Source: Saccharomycopsis malanga
Taxonomy: Eukaryota > Ascomycota > Saccharomycetes > Ascoideales > Saccharomycopsidaceae
Length of the DNA stretch: 64,000 nucleotides
Assembly (NCBI GenBank): GCA_004014935.1
Contig: CP025323.1
Span: forward strand, 1,798,001-1,862,000
Direction of reading: 5' to 3'
The notes beneath the pieces are model-generated. The model had not been told where the DNA came from and did not search any database. It saw only the letters and a program-made list of their open reading frames with translations. Positions 35,640-46,018 of the stretch are shown one piece after another. Position numbers and translations under genes: made by a program. The stretch's first letter is position 1. Every line of letters starts with the position of its first letter.

Positions 35640-37758
35640 CTTATATTTCAAGCCCAGTACATATCAGTTCCGTATGTACGCGCTATGTCTAAGGGGACTT
35701 GGTAAAACCCAGTGGGAAAAAACCCAAGTGTCCCAGTTATTGTAAACTTCTCGCTGGCTTTTCTAAACACCCGGTGGGTTGGAAAGTAAGCACTAGACTT
35801 TCGTCTAGGTCGTATCTCAGACAGTTGCACTTGCCTGTGGAAACCACGTTCAGTATAGTAAAAGCAGCGAGTAAATTTCGTTCATAGCTAAATTCAAGAA
35901 CAACAAAAAATAAAATAAAAATAAAAATATAATATCAATAAAAAGTAATGATATAAAATAAAAAAGGTTATAGGGGCGGGCTAGGGGCAGACCTCAGTTT
36001 GTTATCTTGGTCCCGATGATACTACTTGTGTTGAGTATCTAGTGACCTTTTCCAAGTAGGAGAGCAAAGCTTCAGCTACCGTTTTGTCATTAATCAAGTT
36101 CAGAACCATGTCTGACCTTATGTTATGTTCTTCTTGCTCATTTGTCCATTTTCTGCATGTAAGTAGATGATCATGCTTTGGGTCTTGATCGCCACAGTCC
36201 TGACACTCTAATGTGTCAGAACCCACCATTTCCTTAAACCTTCGCAGCACCATGCTTACTCCACTGACAATTTGAGTCACGGAGCTTAATACGGGTTTTG
36301 AAGATTTAGGGAAAGTCCAGAGAGGAAGTTTCTTAATGAGCGTCGTTACTTGTGGGTCAGGGTTGTACAGCCTGTATTCTTCGGGATACTCGCTTTTGGA
36401 TTGATTTACTTTTTCTTGCCATTGTTGAATCATCTTCTCATGGATAACTTGTCTTAAACATGATATCCTTTGATGGTGTCTTATTGGCTTGTTTTGTTCT
36501 TCTTCGCTCCGTTTTTCTTTAATCAATCTGTCAGCGTGCTGTTCCAACTTTTGTTGCATCCTTTTGACCGTAACTGTTGAATAGGTAATTCAAAGGATGT
36601 CCGAGAAAAGTCTTGTACTGATTTAAGTGATTAATCCTAGATAATAATTTAAGTGATTAATCCTAGATATTAATTTAAGTGATTAATTCTAGATAATAAT
36701 TTAAGTGATTAATTCGAGCGATGACTAAGAAGGTGTTTTTTAAAAAGTTGAATATTTAAATACCGAGATTTGTCTCTCTATCTGTGTTTATGTTATATAT
36801 TTGAAAATATATATATGATAGATATATATGGTGATATAGGAAATTGAATAAAATGTCAAGTGAAAGAATTATGAAATTACAACAGTAACTGGTACGGCGC
36901 CTGGGACTCCCAAAGCTTGAAAAAGCTCTTTGATCTTTAGTCGTGACTCTATTGGCATTCTTGCGGCATTCTCCAAACATTTGCGTACCGGATTATCGTC
37001 ATGTGTATTAAGCACAAGTCGTAATGTTTTTTCCAATATGCATTTGTCCCTGGATATATTGCTTGATGGGATTCCTGACTCAATGTTGCGTATGTCAGTA
37101 TTGGTTCTTTTGACGGCTACAAGCGTTAGTCTTAAAGCTCTGTTCTCTGCTACTTGGATTTGTTTGGCCCTTGTCGTTGCAATCTTTGCGCCATACACTT
37201 CCATTCCTTAGTTGATGATCGGCTTCAAACAAGAGTGTAACAATACTCTTGTTGCTACTCCAGACTGCCCTTTTGTCACTTTGCTTAGTTGGTTCATTCT
37301 GGTTGTGACTTTGTTTAGTTTCTTGACGACGTTGTTTACATGTTCATTAAATTTCAAGCCAGTATCGAGTGCAACACCTAATAACTTGACTGTTTTGTCT
37401 TCTTGCTTAGTTCCACCATTTGGGAGCTTTAACGTAGATATTCTCCGTCCTGATGGGTCTTGGTCGTGTGTTCGTCGTCCAGGTCTGTTTTCAGGCTTGA
37501 AGAATCTCATGTATTGTAATTTTGGTCCTAAGTCAAATGCATTCTTCTTAGCCCATTGATTACAAACTCTCAAAGCTTTATTTAATTGCTTTTCAATTGT
37601 GGACTCTGTTCCTTTAGCAACTAAAGTTACGTCGTCCACAAAGGTAAAAGCCTTAACTTTGACATTCTTCTCTTCTAGTGCCTCATACAAGTCTGCCAGA
37701 TACAACATAAACAATAGTGGCAGAAGTGGGGAGCCTTGTGAGACTCCACAGTCAGCCC
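35609..37758 (-). mobile_element. LINE 3' half, mirror copy, with a copia LTR inside (36575-36884)
   Basis: Minus-strand LINE from the reverse-transcriptase GVSQGSP region to the tail. It carries the same TAA stop in ORF2 as the left copy (37208-37210), so that lesion predates the duplication. The inserted LTR is 310 bp versus 284 bp in the left arm. Confidence 0.9.
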
Positions 37759-38002
37759 TGTTGAATAGGTAATTCAAAGGATGTCTGAGAAAAGTCTCGT
37801 ACTGATTTAAGTGACTAATCCTAGATAATAATTTAAGTGATTAATCCTAGATAATAATTTAAGTGATTAATCCGAACGATGACTAAGAAGGTGTTTTTTT
37901 TTTTTAAAAAAATTGAATATTTAAATACCGAGATTGTCTCCCTATCTGTGCTTATGTTATATATATGATAGATATATATGGTGATATAGGAAATTGAATA
38001 AA

Positions 38003-41000
38003 ATGTCAAGTGAAAGAATTATGAAATTACAACAGGTTATGAGTTCTCCTGGTGCTCTAGTCAACTTTGGTGTGGATGAGAAATTGAAAAGTTCTGAGAA
38101 CTACCATGATTGGTTTGCCTTAATCTCAGTCAAGTTGAAGATGAGAGGTCTTGGTTTATTTCGTTATCTTTCTAATGGAGATATTGGTGCTGAAGAACAT
38201 GATACTGAACAAAGTGCTGCACAATTATTGTTCCTTTTGGATGAAATTTTGAACTCTGTTATAGTTAATAGTGTTACTCAAGTGCCTTTGAGAAAAATGA
38301 TGATGTTTGAGGGTTCAGGTCGTGATAAGTTTATTTATTTGAAACAAAACTATGGTGTGATGTCACTTTTAACCATTGTGACTAAAATCTCTGATTTTAT
38401 TGATCATAAATGGAGTGAAAAAGGATCTGGTGTTGCTCAGATGCTTGATGCTTTTGATACTTTGAATGTTTCCATTTTACGAACTCTCGATGCGGAAGTA
38501 TTTGGTACTTGTTTTCTTCTTACTGAATTGAAGCGTTTTGGTTATGGAGAATCTGCTGTGAAAGAAGTTATTTCCAACTTTCAACAAACACATAATACTA
38601 CTGATATCTTTGATACTGAAACTGCAATGGATTTAATTAGAGAAGTGATTAAAGACAAGCCTGCGACTGTGTCTTCAGCCAATGAAAGTGCTCTTGTTAC
38701 TAAACCCAACGCTGACTACAAATGTTTCAATTGTGGTAAGCAAGGTCATTTTGCTAGAGATTGTCAGGCTCCACCAAAAGATGAATTCAATGCAAAAATT
38801 AGAAAAGACAAAAAGCGTGATAAAAGACTGAATAATGCTTGGCTTGTTTATCTTGGACATGAATCAAGAAAAACAGACTTATTTTTTGATAGTGGTGCTT
38901 CAAGTCATATTATTTGTGACAAAGCCTTGTTTACTAAATTGGATGATTACTCTGGAGAGATTAATGGTATTGGTGGAAATCCGTTGAAGATTGCTGGGCG
39001 AGGAACTGCCTATATTAGGTTGCCCACTGGTGAAGATGTGAGTTTGTTAAATGCACTTTATATTCCAGGTGCTACTGCTAACTTGATTTCCATATCAAAA
39101 GCAACTGGAAATGGTGCAAAGTTGCTTTTTGAGAATGAGTTTATCAAAATTTACCCGACTATGGATGTTGTTGGTGTGAAGGATCATTTATCACATGATC
39201 TATATAAAGTCGGTACCCCGAGTAGTTCACATTTTGTGTACAAGATTTCGCCTGAACTGAATGACGAGATGAAGGAAGTATGGCACAAAAGACTTGGGCA
39301 TCCAAGTTTTGGTGTATTTCGGTCAGTCAATAAACAATTTCAATTGTGTGGTGACCTTAAAAATACCTTAGGTGTGACAGTTTGTGAACTGTGCGCATTG
39401 GGTAAAGCCGTTACCCGGAAGCCGAAAAACGGAGGGTCCATCTCCGTTCAACCACTACAGTTGCTTCATATCGATGTTTGTGGTCCGTTTAGTTATGGAT
39501 CAATTGATGGCTCAGTTTATTTCTTAGCCATTGTGGATGGTTACACTAGGTTTGTTACTGTAGTTTGTCTAAAAAGAAAATCTGATTCTGCTGATGCTAT
39601 TATTGAGTTTGTGAAATATAATGAAACACTGTTCAACAGCAGAGGAGAAAACTATGTGTGTGGTGCTATTAGGACTGACAATGGTGGTGAATTTGTCAAT
39701 AACAAATTACATAACTTCATGAAGGATCGTGGCATAAGACATGAGCTAACCGTTCCACATCATTCTTATCAAAATGGTGTGGCTGAAAGAATGCATCGCA
39801 CCATTCAAGAAAAGTCAAGAACCTTGATGTTGCATGCACAAGCTCCAGTACAATTTTGGCCTGAAGCAGTCCAAACAGCTGCCTATTTGATTAATCGTAC
39901 TCCTTCGAGAGTAATTGATAATGAGATTCCATTCACTAGATGGTATGGGATTGTGCCCTCACTCGACCATTTGAGAATATTTGGTTCTGTTGGATACTGT
40001 GTTGTTCCTCCCGCATTAAGGGACGGAAAAATGAGTGCAACATCAAAGAAATGTGCTATGATGGGATATGATAGAGATCACAAAGCTTACAGGATGTATG
40101 ATCCAGACTCCAATACTATTATAGTTGCTGCGCAAGTTACTTTTGATGAACACCAAAAATTTTTTGAGTTGACTACCCCTGCGCCTATGGCTGCTACTAA
40201 CTCGTCTCTCACTTATGGATCTGGTTCTGTTGGTGGAATCTCCACGGTCAGAGTAATTCTGGACGATGCTATCGTCCAAAACAAAGGGGATGTTATTCAA
40301 CCTGATGAATCTGATGGAAGCATGTACTCTGACAATTCAGAAGATATGAGTGATGCAGATGTAAGTGACTACACTGACACTGAATCTGTCGTTTCCTCAA
40401 CCGTTGAAAGCATTGTACCTGATGTTGAAGATAATGATCATTTCACAATAGTGCAAGTAAAGCGAAAGAAACATAGTGAAAAATCGATTCCAGGCACTAA
40501 GACTGTTATATCGAGAAATCCATTTGATGTGTTAGAAGAAGTTTGCGACGATAGTGATGTTTCCCTGCCCAGTTCTGATTCAGAGAGGGAAGTATCCAAA
40601 AGAACCATGAAAGTTCGAAAAGTTGCATCGGATGGTGGTACCTCATTTGTTCCTCAAGGTTCCACAACTGAAGGGAATACTATTCCGTTGTTGTCACCAA
40701 AAATTGAACCTATTGTTGAAGAAGTTAGTGAAGCTGAAGATAAAGAATCAGAACTGGACAGTTCAGTTGAACTTATTGGTTATAATTATAATGCGAATTT
40801 TGCTGCAACATGTTTCATGGCAGCAAGTCGAATGAATAAAAATGTTCCTGATACATACAAACGTGCTATGGAATTAGAAGATAAAGAAAAGTGGATTGAA
40901 GCCTGTGAGAAAGAAATTGCTGCTCATAATGAAAATAACACGTATAAGTTGGTACATTTGCCAGAAGGAAGAAAACCAATTAGTTGCAGATGGGTCTTCA

Positions 41001-42391
41001 CAATCAAAGATGGTGGTCTTTACAAAGCAAGATTAGTTGCTCGAGGTTTCTCCCAATTAAAAGGAATTGACTACAACGAAACCTTTGCACCAGTTATCAG
41101 ATACGAGTCTATCAGAATTATGCTAGCTGTATCTGCATCTAGAAATTTAAGAGTACATCAAATGGATGTGAAGACTGCATTTTTAAATGGTAATTTGAAT
41201 GAAGAAATTTATATGATACAACCTGAAGGATATGTCAAGGAAGGAAAAGAGAACATGGTGTTGAAATTAAACAAAAGCTTGTATGGTTTAAAACAAGCAC
41301 CATTTGTGTGGAATGAAAAGATAAATTGCGTATTAGGAAAACTTGGTTTCAGAAGAAATAGAGCAGAATATTGTTTATACACTAGAGAAAGTGCAAAATC
41401 ATTTGTTATGGTAGCTCTTTATGTTGATGATTTATTGATTGCAGGAAGTACAGATGAAGCTATTGAAATTGTGAAAGAAGAACTAATGGATCAATTCAAG
41501 ATGAAAGATTTGGGAGCAACAAGAAAGTTTCTTGGAATGAATATTGAACAAAATTCTTTGGGCATTAAGTTGAGTCTTCGGGATTACATTAGCTCAATGT
41601 TGGATGAATTTGGGATGCAAGAATGCAAAGCTGAATCAACTCCAACAGTTGTGAGTCAAGACTTGACAAACAAAGATAACTATTACCAAGATACTGATGC
41701 CACAAGATATCGTTCAATTGTTGGAAAACTTTTGTTTGCAGCAAACACAGTTAGAGCTGATATTAGTTACATCGTGGGTGTTCTCTCCAGGTACCTTAAA
41801 GAGCCAAAAGAAATACATTTTAAAGCTGCTAAACGTGTACTTCGTTACTTGAAAGGTACCATGGATGTGGGAATTTTCTATCAAAGTGATGTTAAAACTG
41901 GAGAACTACAAGGCTACTGTGATGCAGATTGGGCTAATGACAAGTCAGAAAGAAAGTCTACCACTGGATTTATATTCAAGTTTGCAGGAGGTGCAATTAC
42001 ATGGAGATCTAAGAAACAACCAACTGTTGCAATATCAACTGCTGAAGCAGAATATATGGCACTTTGTGAAGGAGTGAAGGAGGGCCTATGGTTAAAGCAA
42101 TTGTTTGCAGAATTTGGTATTCATACAAAATATGTAAAGATATATGAAGATAATCAAAGCTGCATTGAAATTGCAAAGCATCCAAGTTCACATCATAGGA
42201 CTAAACATATTGATATCCGATTGTGTTTCATTAGGGACCATATCAAAAAGGGAGATATTAAGTTGGAGTATTTATCCACAGGAGTTATGGTCGCAGATAT
42301 GTTTACCAAGGCTATTGCTACTGACCAATTTTTGTTACTTCGTGGATACTGTGGTATAAGAGACTTTGAATTAAGAGAGGGTGTTGAATAG
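38003..42391 (+). CDS. Copia Gag-Pol polyprotein, single frame, 1,462 codons
   Basis: The first ATG of the frame is at 38003, inside the 5' LTR; the stop at 42389-42391 lies inside the 3' LTR. Order with approximate residues: Gag 1-235; zinc knuckle CFNCGKQGHFARDC at about 241; aspartic protease DSGASSH at about 296; integrase HHCC from about 427 with TDNGGEF and GVAERMHRTI; a long acidic, serine-rich linker (about 715-950); reverse transcriptase with MDVKTAFLNG and YVDDLLIAG (about 1,140); RNase H with CDADWAND and AEAEYMAL near the end. Gag and Pol share one frame, as in Ty5 and copia and unlike Ty1, which uses a frameshift. Confidence 0.93.
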   Translation: MSSERIMKLQQVMSSPGALVNFGVDEKLKSSENYHDWFALISVKLKMRGLGLFRYLSNGDIGAEEHDTEQSAAQLLFLLDEILNSVIVNSVTQVPLRKMMMFEGSGRDKFIYLKQNYGVMSLLTIVTKISDFIDHKWSEKGSGVAQMLDAFDTLNVSILRTLDAEVFGTCFLLTELKRFGYGESAVKEVISNFQQTHNTTDIFDTETAMDLIREVIKDKPATVSSANESALVTKPNADYKCFNCGKQGHFARDCQAPPKDEFNAKIRKDKKRDKRLNNAWLVYLGHESRKTDLFFDSGASSHIICDKALFTKLDDYSGEINGIGGNPLKIAGRGTAYIRLPTGEDVSLLNALYIPGATANLISISKATGNGAKLLFENEFIKIYPTMDVVGVKDHLSHDLYKVGTPSSSHFVYKISPELNDEMKEVWHKRLGHPSFGVFRSVNKQFQLCGDLKNTLGVTVCELCALGKAVTRKPKNGGSISVQPLQLLHIDVCGPFSYGSIDGSVYFLAIVDGYTRFVTVVCLKRKSDSADAIIEFVKYNETLFNSRGENYVCGAIRTDNGGEFVNNKLHNFMKDRGIRHELTVPHHSYQNGVAERMHRTIQEKSRTLMLHAQAPVQFWPEAVQTAAYLINRTPSRVIDNEIPFTRWYGIVPSLDHLRIFGSVGYCVVPPALRDGKMSATSKKCAMMGYDRDHKAYRMYDPDSNTIIVAAQVTFDEHQKFFELTTPAPMAATNSSLTYGSGSVGGISTVRVILDDAIVQNKGDVIQPDESDGSMYSDNSEDMSDADVSDYTDTESVVSSTVESIVPDVEDNDHFTIVQVKRKKHSEKSIPGTKTVISRNPFDVLEEVCDDSDVSLPSSDSEREVSKRTMKVRKVASDGGTSFVPQGSTTEGNTIPLLSPKIEPIVEEVSEAEDKESELDSSVELIGYNYNANFAATCFMAASRMNKNVPDTYKRAMELEDKEKWIEACEKEIAAHNENNTYKLVHLPEGRKPISCRWVFTIKDGGLYKARLVARGFSQLKGIDYNETFAPVIRYESIRIMLAVSASRNLRVHQMDVKTAFLNGNLNEEIYMIQPEGYVKEGKENMVLKLNKSLYGLKQAPFVWNEKINCVLGKLGFRRNRAEYCLYTRESAKSFVMVALYVDDLLIAGSTDEAIEIVKEELMDQFKMKDLGATRKFLGMNIEQNSLGIKLSLRDYISSMLDEFGMQECKAESTPTVVSQDLTNKDNYYQDTDATRYRSIVGKLLFAANTVRADISYIVGVLSRYLKEPKEIHFKAAKRVLRYLKGTMDVGIFYQSDVKTGELQGYCDADWANDKSERKSTTGFIFKFAGGAITWRSKKQPTVAISTAEAEYMALCEGVKEGLWLKQLFAEFGIHTKYVKIYEDNQSCIEIAKHPSSHHRTKHIDIRLCFIRDHIKKGDIKLEYLSTGVMVADMFTKAIATDQFLLLRGYCGIRDFELREGVE
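38035..38043 (+). promoter_or_regulatory. Primer-binding site complementary to the tRNA-iMet anticodon region
   Basis: GGTTATGAG directly after the LTR is the complement of CUCAUAACC in the anticodon stem-loop of yeast initiator tRNA. Ty5 and Drosophila copia are known to be primed by a half tRNA-iMet cut in the anticodon loop. Here the site also lies within the gag coding frame. Confidence 0.75.
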
Positions 42392-42692
42392 GTAATTCAA
42401 AGGATGTCTGAGAAAAGTCTCGTACTGATTTAAGTGACTAATCCTAGATATTAATTTAAGTGATTAATCCTAGATATTAATTTAAGTGATTAATCCTAGA
42501 TAATAATTTAAGTGATTAATTCGAGCGATGACTAAGAAGGTGTTTTTTAAAAAAGTTGAATATTTAAATACCGAGATTTGTCTCACTATCTGTGTTTATG
42601 TTATATATTTTAAATTATATATATGATAGATATATATGGTGATATAGGAAATTGAATAAAATGTCAAGTGAAAGAATTATGAAATTACAACA
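42382..42692 (+). repeat. Copia 3' LTR, 311 bp
   Basis: Preceded by the purine tract AAGAGAGGG. Four tandem 26-bp units. Followed at once by a second, partial LTR (42693-42879). Confidence 0.92.
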
Positions 42693-42879
42693 AATTTAAG
42701 TGATTAATCCGAGCGATGACTAAGAAGGTGTTTTTTAAAAAGTTGAATATTTAAATACCGAGATTTGTCTCCCTATCTGTGTTTATGTTATATATTTTAA
42801 ATTATATATGATAGATATATGTATGGTGATATAGGAAATTAAATAAAATGTCAAGTGAAAGAATTATGAAATTACAACA
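42693..42879 (+). repeat. Partial second copia LTR in tandem
   Basis: Begins inside the 26-bp repeat zone (AATTTAAGTGATTAATCC) and runs to the normal ACAACA end. LTR-in-LTR insertion or unequal exchange would give this structure. Confidence 0.88.
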
Positions 42880-44138
42880 CGTTTGTATGTATCAGGAACA
42901 TTTTTATTCATTCGACTTGCTGCCATGAAACATGTTGCAGCAAGATTCGCATTATAATTATAACCAATAAGTTCAACTGAACTGTCCAGTTCTGATTCTT
43001 TATCTTCAGCTTCACTAACTTCTTCAACAATAGGTTCAATTTTTGGTGACAACAACGGAATAGTATTCCCTTCAGTTGTTGAACCTTGAGGGACAAATGA
43101 GGTACCACCATCCAATGCAACTTTTCGAACTTTCATGTTTCTTTTGGATACTTCCCTCTCTGAATCAGAACTGGGCAGGGAAACATCACTATCGTCACAA
43201 ACTTCTTCTAACACATCAAATGGATTTCTCGATATAACAGTCTTAGTGCCTGGAATCGATTTTTCACTATGTTTCTTTCGCTTTACTTGTACTACTGTGA
43301 AATCATCATTATCTTCAACATCAGGTACAATGCTTTCAACGGTTGAGGAAACGACAGATTCAGTGTCAGTGTAGTCACTTACATCTGCATCACTCATATC
43401 TTCTGAATTGTCAGAGAACATGCTTCCGTCAGATTCATCAGGTTGAATAACATCCCCTTTGTTTTGGACGATAGCATCGTCCAGAATTACTCTGACTGTG
43501 GAGATTCCACCAACAGAACCAGATCCATAAGTGAGAGACGAGTCAGTAGCAGCCATAGGCGCAGGGGTAGTCAACTCAAAAAATTTTTGGTGTTCATCAT
43601 TTTTCTCAAAGGCACTTGAGTAACACTATTAACTATAACAGAATTCATCCAAAAGGAACAATAATTGTGCAGCACTTTGTTCAGTATCAGGTTCTTCAGC
43701 ACCAATATCTCCATTAGAAAGATAACGAAATAAACCAAGACCTCTCATCTTCAACTTGACTGAGATTAAGGCAAACCAATCATGGTAGTTCTCAGAACTT
43801 TTCAATTTCTCATCCACACCAAAGTTGACTAGAGCACCAGGAGAACTCATAACCTGTTGCAATTTCATAATCCTTTCACTTGTCATTTTATTTAATTTCC
43901 TATATCACCATATATATCTATCATATATATATTTTCAAATATATAACATAAACACAGGTAGAGAGACAAATCTCGGTATTTAAATATTCAACTTTTTAAA
44001 AAACACCTTCTTAGTCATCGCTCGAATTAATCACTTAAATTATTATCTAGGATTAATCACTTAAATTAATATCACGGATTAGTGACTTAAATCAGTACAA
44101 GACTTTTCTCAGACATCCTTTGAATTACCTATTCAACA
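42880..44138 (-). mobile_element. Defective copia derivative with 5' LTR (43855-44138)
   Basis: Minus strand. The LTR (43855-44138) and primer site are followed by a gag stub (to about 43600) and then the integrase-linker region up to 42880. It resembles the deletion derivative at 15665-18352 in the joint between gag and linker. Broken. The LTR is mosaic (see findings). Confidence 0.87.
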
Positions 44139-46018
44139 CGCTACACGGGTGCCCAAACACCATACTTACGGATAGGGGCACTATTTTCAACAATCAGTTA
44201 GTTGAAGGGTTTTTACATAGCCTTGATGTGAAACATAACATGTCTGTGACAAGCCATCACCAAAGCAACGGTAAAGCTGAAAGGTATATTAGAGTACTCC
44301 AAGATTATTTGAAATGTTATGTTGAAACCAATCCAGAATGGTTAGACTGCCTTCCTTTAGCGGAATACACCGTCAACGCTACACCTTCCATATCATTAGC
44401 TGGTAATTCTCCCTTTCAAATTGATTTAGGTTATACACCTCGTGCTCCTGCACGTTTCCTGTTCATCACCGAAAATAAAAATGAACTGCTATTGGAATTA
44501 GCTGAAATTCTCGATCGTTGCACTATTACTGCTAAAGCTGCTCTTAACCAGGCTCATACACGCAACAAGAAATATTACGATTTATCGCACAAAGATGTCG
44601 AGTTTGAAGTTGATGATAAAGTCTACATTGATAGCTCAGCGGTACCTGCTTTGGTGATGTCCATAATAAAGAACTCGTCAGGTCATTACGTACCAAGTTC
44701 ATCGGTCCTTACAGAATACACCAGAAATTAAGTGCAGTTAACTATGAACTTGAACTTCCTCCATCTTACAAAATGCACCCAGTTTTCCACATTAGTCAAC
44801 TCAGAAACCAAAAGTCTATTCCAGAAGGTTTCTTCACTGCCCCACTTGGAAGAATTCAGAAGTTCCGGAAGTATAAAGACGGTACTCTCGAAACCGAAAT
44901 TGAAAAATTACGTGAGCACAAGAAGAAAGCTAAAGGTTATATTGTTCTAGTTAAATTTGTCGGACCTGATACTGACGACAATTACGAATGGATCACTATG
45001 ACAGAACTCAAACGTACAGCCGCTGACACCCTGAGAGAATACATCAAATCTCATGAGGATTTAAAGCATATTGTCGTTTAGGGGGACGTGTATCATTGGT
45101 AGTATAAAACACCTATATGCTTCTAGTCCTGTGACCTGATTAACTAGATACTTTAACCCCTGTTCTATTTCTGTTCTATCTACAGTTGCAAGCCCTCTTC
45201 TTTTCTTACCTTCTTATTGGCTAGGTACAATGACTGGGACACTTGGGTTTTTTCCCACTGGGTTTTACCAAGTCCCCTTAGACATAGCGCGTACATACGG
45301 AACTGATATGTACTGGGCTTGAAATATAAGATTATTATTATTATTGGCTAGGTATATCAGTCGATGTACACCATTGCCTGCCACCTCCCTTTCTTCATTG
45401 TTTATGAGTCTATACAGTCGTCAGGACATTGGATTACCATTCTGGTATCTCCCTGTGTTGAATAGGTAATTCAAAGGATGTCCGAGAAAAGTCTTGTACT
45501 GATTTAAGTGACTAATCCGAGATACTGATTTAAGTGATTAATCCTAGATAATAATTTAAGTGATTAATCCTAGGTAATAATTTAAGTGACTAATCCGAGA
45601 TACTGATTTAAGTGATTAATCCTAGATAATAATTTAAGTGATTAATCCTAGGTAATAATTTAAGTGATTAATCCTAGATATTAATTTAAGTGATTAATCC
45701 TAGATATTAATTTAAGTGATTAATTCGAGCGATGACTAAGAAGGTGTTTTTTAAAAAGTTGAATATTTAAATACCGAGATTTGTCTCCCTATCTGTGTTT
45801 ATGTTATATATTTAAAAACATATATATGATAGATATATATGGTGATATAGGAAATTGAATAAAATGTCAAGTGAAAGAATTATGAAATTACAACACCCTG
45901 TTCTAACAACTATTGAAGACTCCATTTATTCCTTCCTTTTAGTCTTCCCTTCTCCTTTTTATATAGTCAGTCTACGTTTTACCCATTCTCCGATCAATAC
46001 AAACTCATCTTAATATCA
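44139..46018 (+). mobile_element. Gypsy (chromovirus) fragment, copy C, broken
   Basis: Integrase to chromodomain to 3' LTR, starting at the same base (CGCTACACGGG) next to a copia LTR as copy A and nearly identical to it. Carries the same LINE-tail insertion (45228-45340). In its LTR it has an extra solo copia LTR (45456-45895). The gypsy LTR appears to end at 46018 with CA. Fossil, about as broken as copy A over the shared part. Confidence 0.88.
45456..45895 (+). repeat. Solo copia LTR, longest form, 440 bp, target duplication CCCTG
   Basis: CCCTG at 45451-45455 and 45896-45900. Nine copies of the 26-bp internal unit; units 1-3 and 4-6 form a repeated 78-bp block. Confidence 0.93.

Larger units (their letters stand above)
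30759..37758 (-). repeat. Right arm of the 7.0-kb inverted duplication
   Basis: Reverse-complement copy of 20525-27524. The outer end coincides exactly with the start of the copia 5' LTR at 37759. Only scattered single-base differences are seen (for example one in the LINE tail near 35738), besides two one-unit differences in LTR tandem repeats. Confidence 0.93.
37759..42692 (+). mobile_element. Ty5-like copia element, looks whole
   Basis: 5' LTR 37759-38034 (276 bp), primer site 38035-38043, one continuous gag-pol frame, purine tract 42373-42381, 3' LTR 42382-42692 (311 bp). No coding breaks seen. The two LTRs differ by several substitutions and by tandem-unit number. Its left boundary is also the end of the inverted duplication, so the 5' LTR may be recombinant rather than original. 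No clean 5-bp target duplication is seen, for the same reason. Family: Ty1/copia, Ty5-like group (LTR starts TGTTGAA; initiator-tRNA half-molecule primer). Confidence 0.92.

Noticed and set aside
37994-38002. Polyprotein start at TTG 37994
   Set aside because: The ATG at 38003 follows three codons later and is kept in almost all LTR copies.
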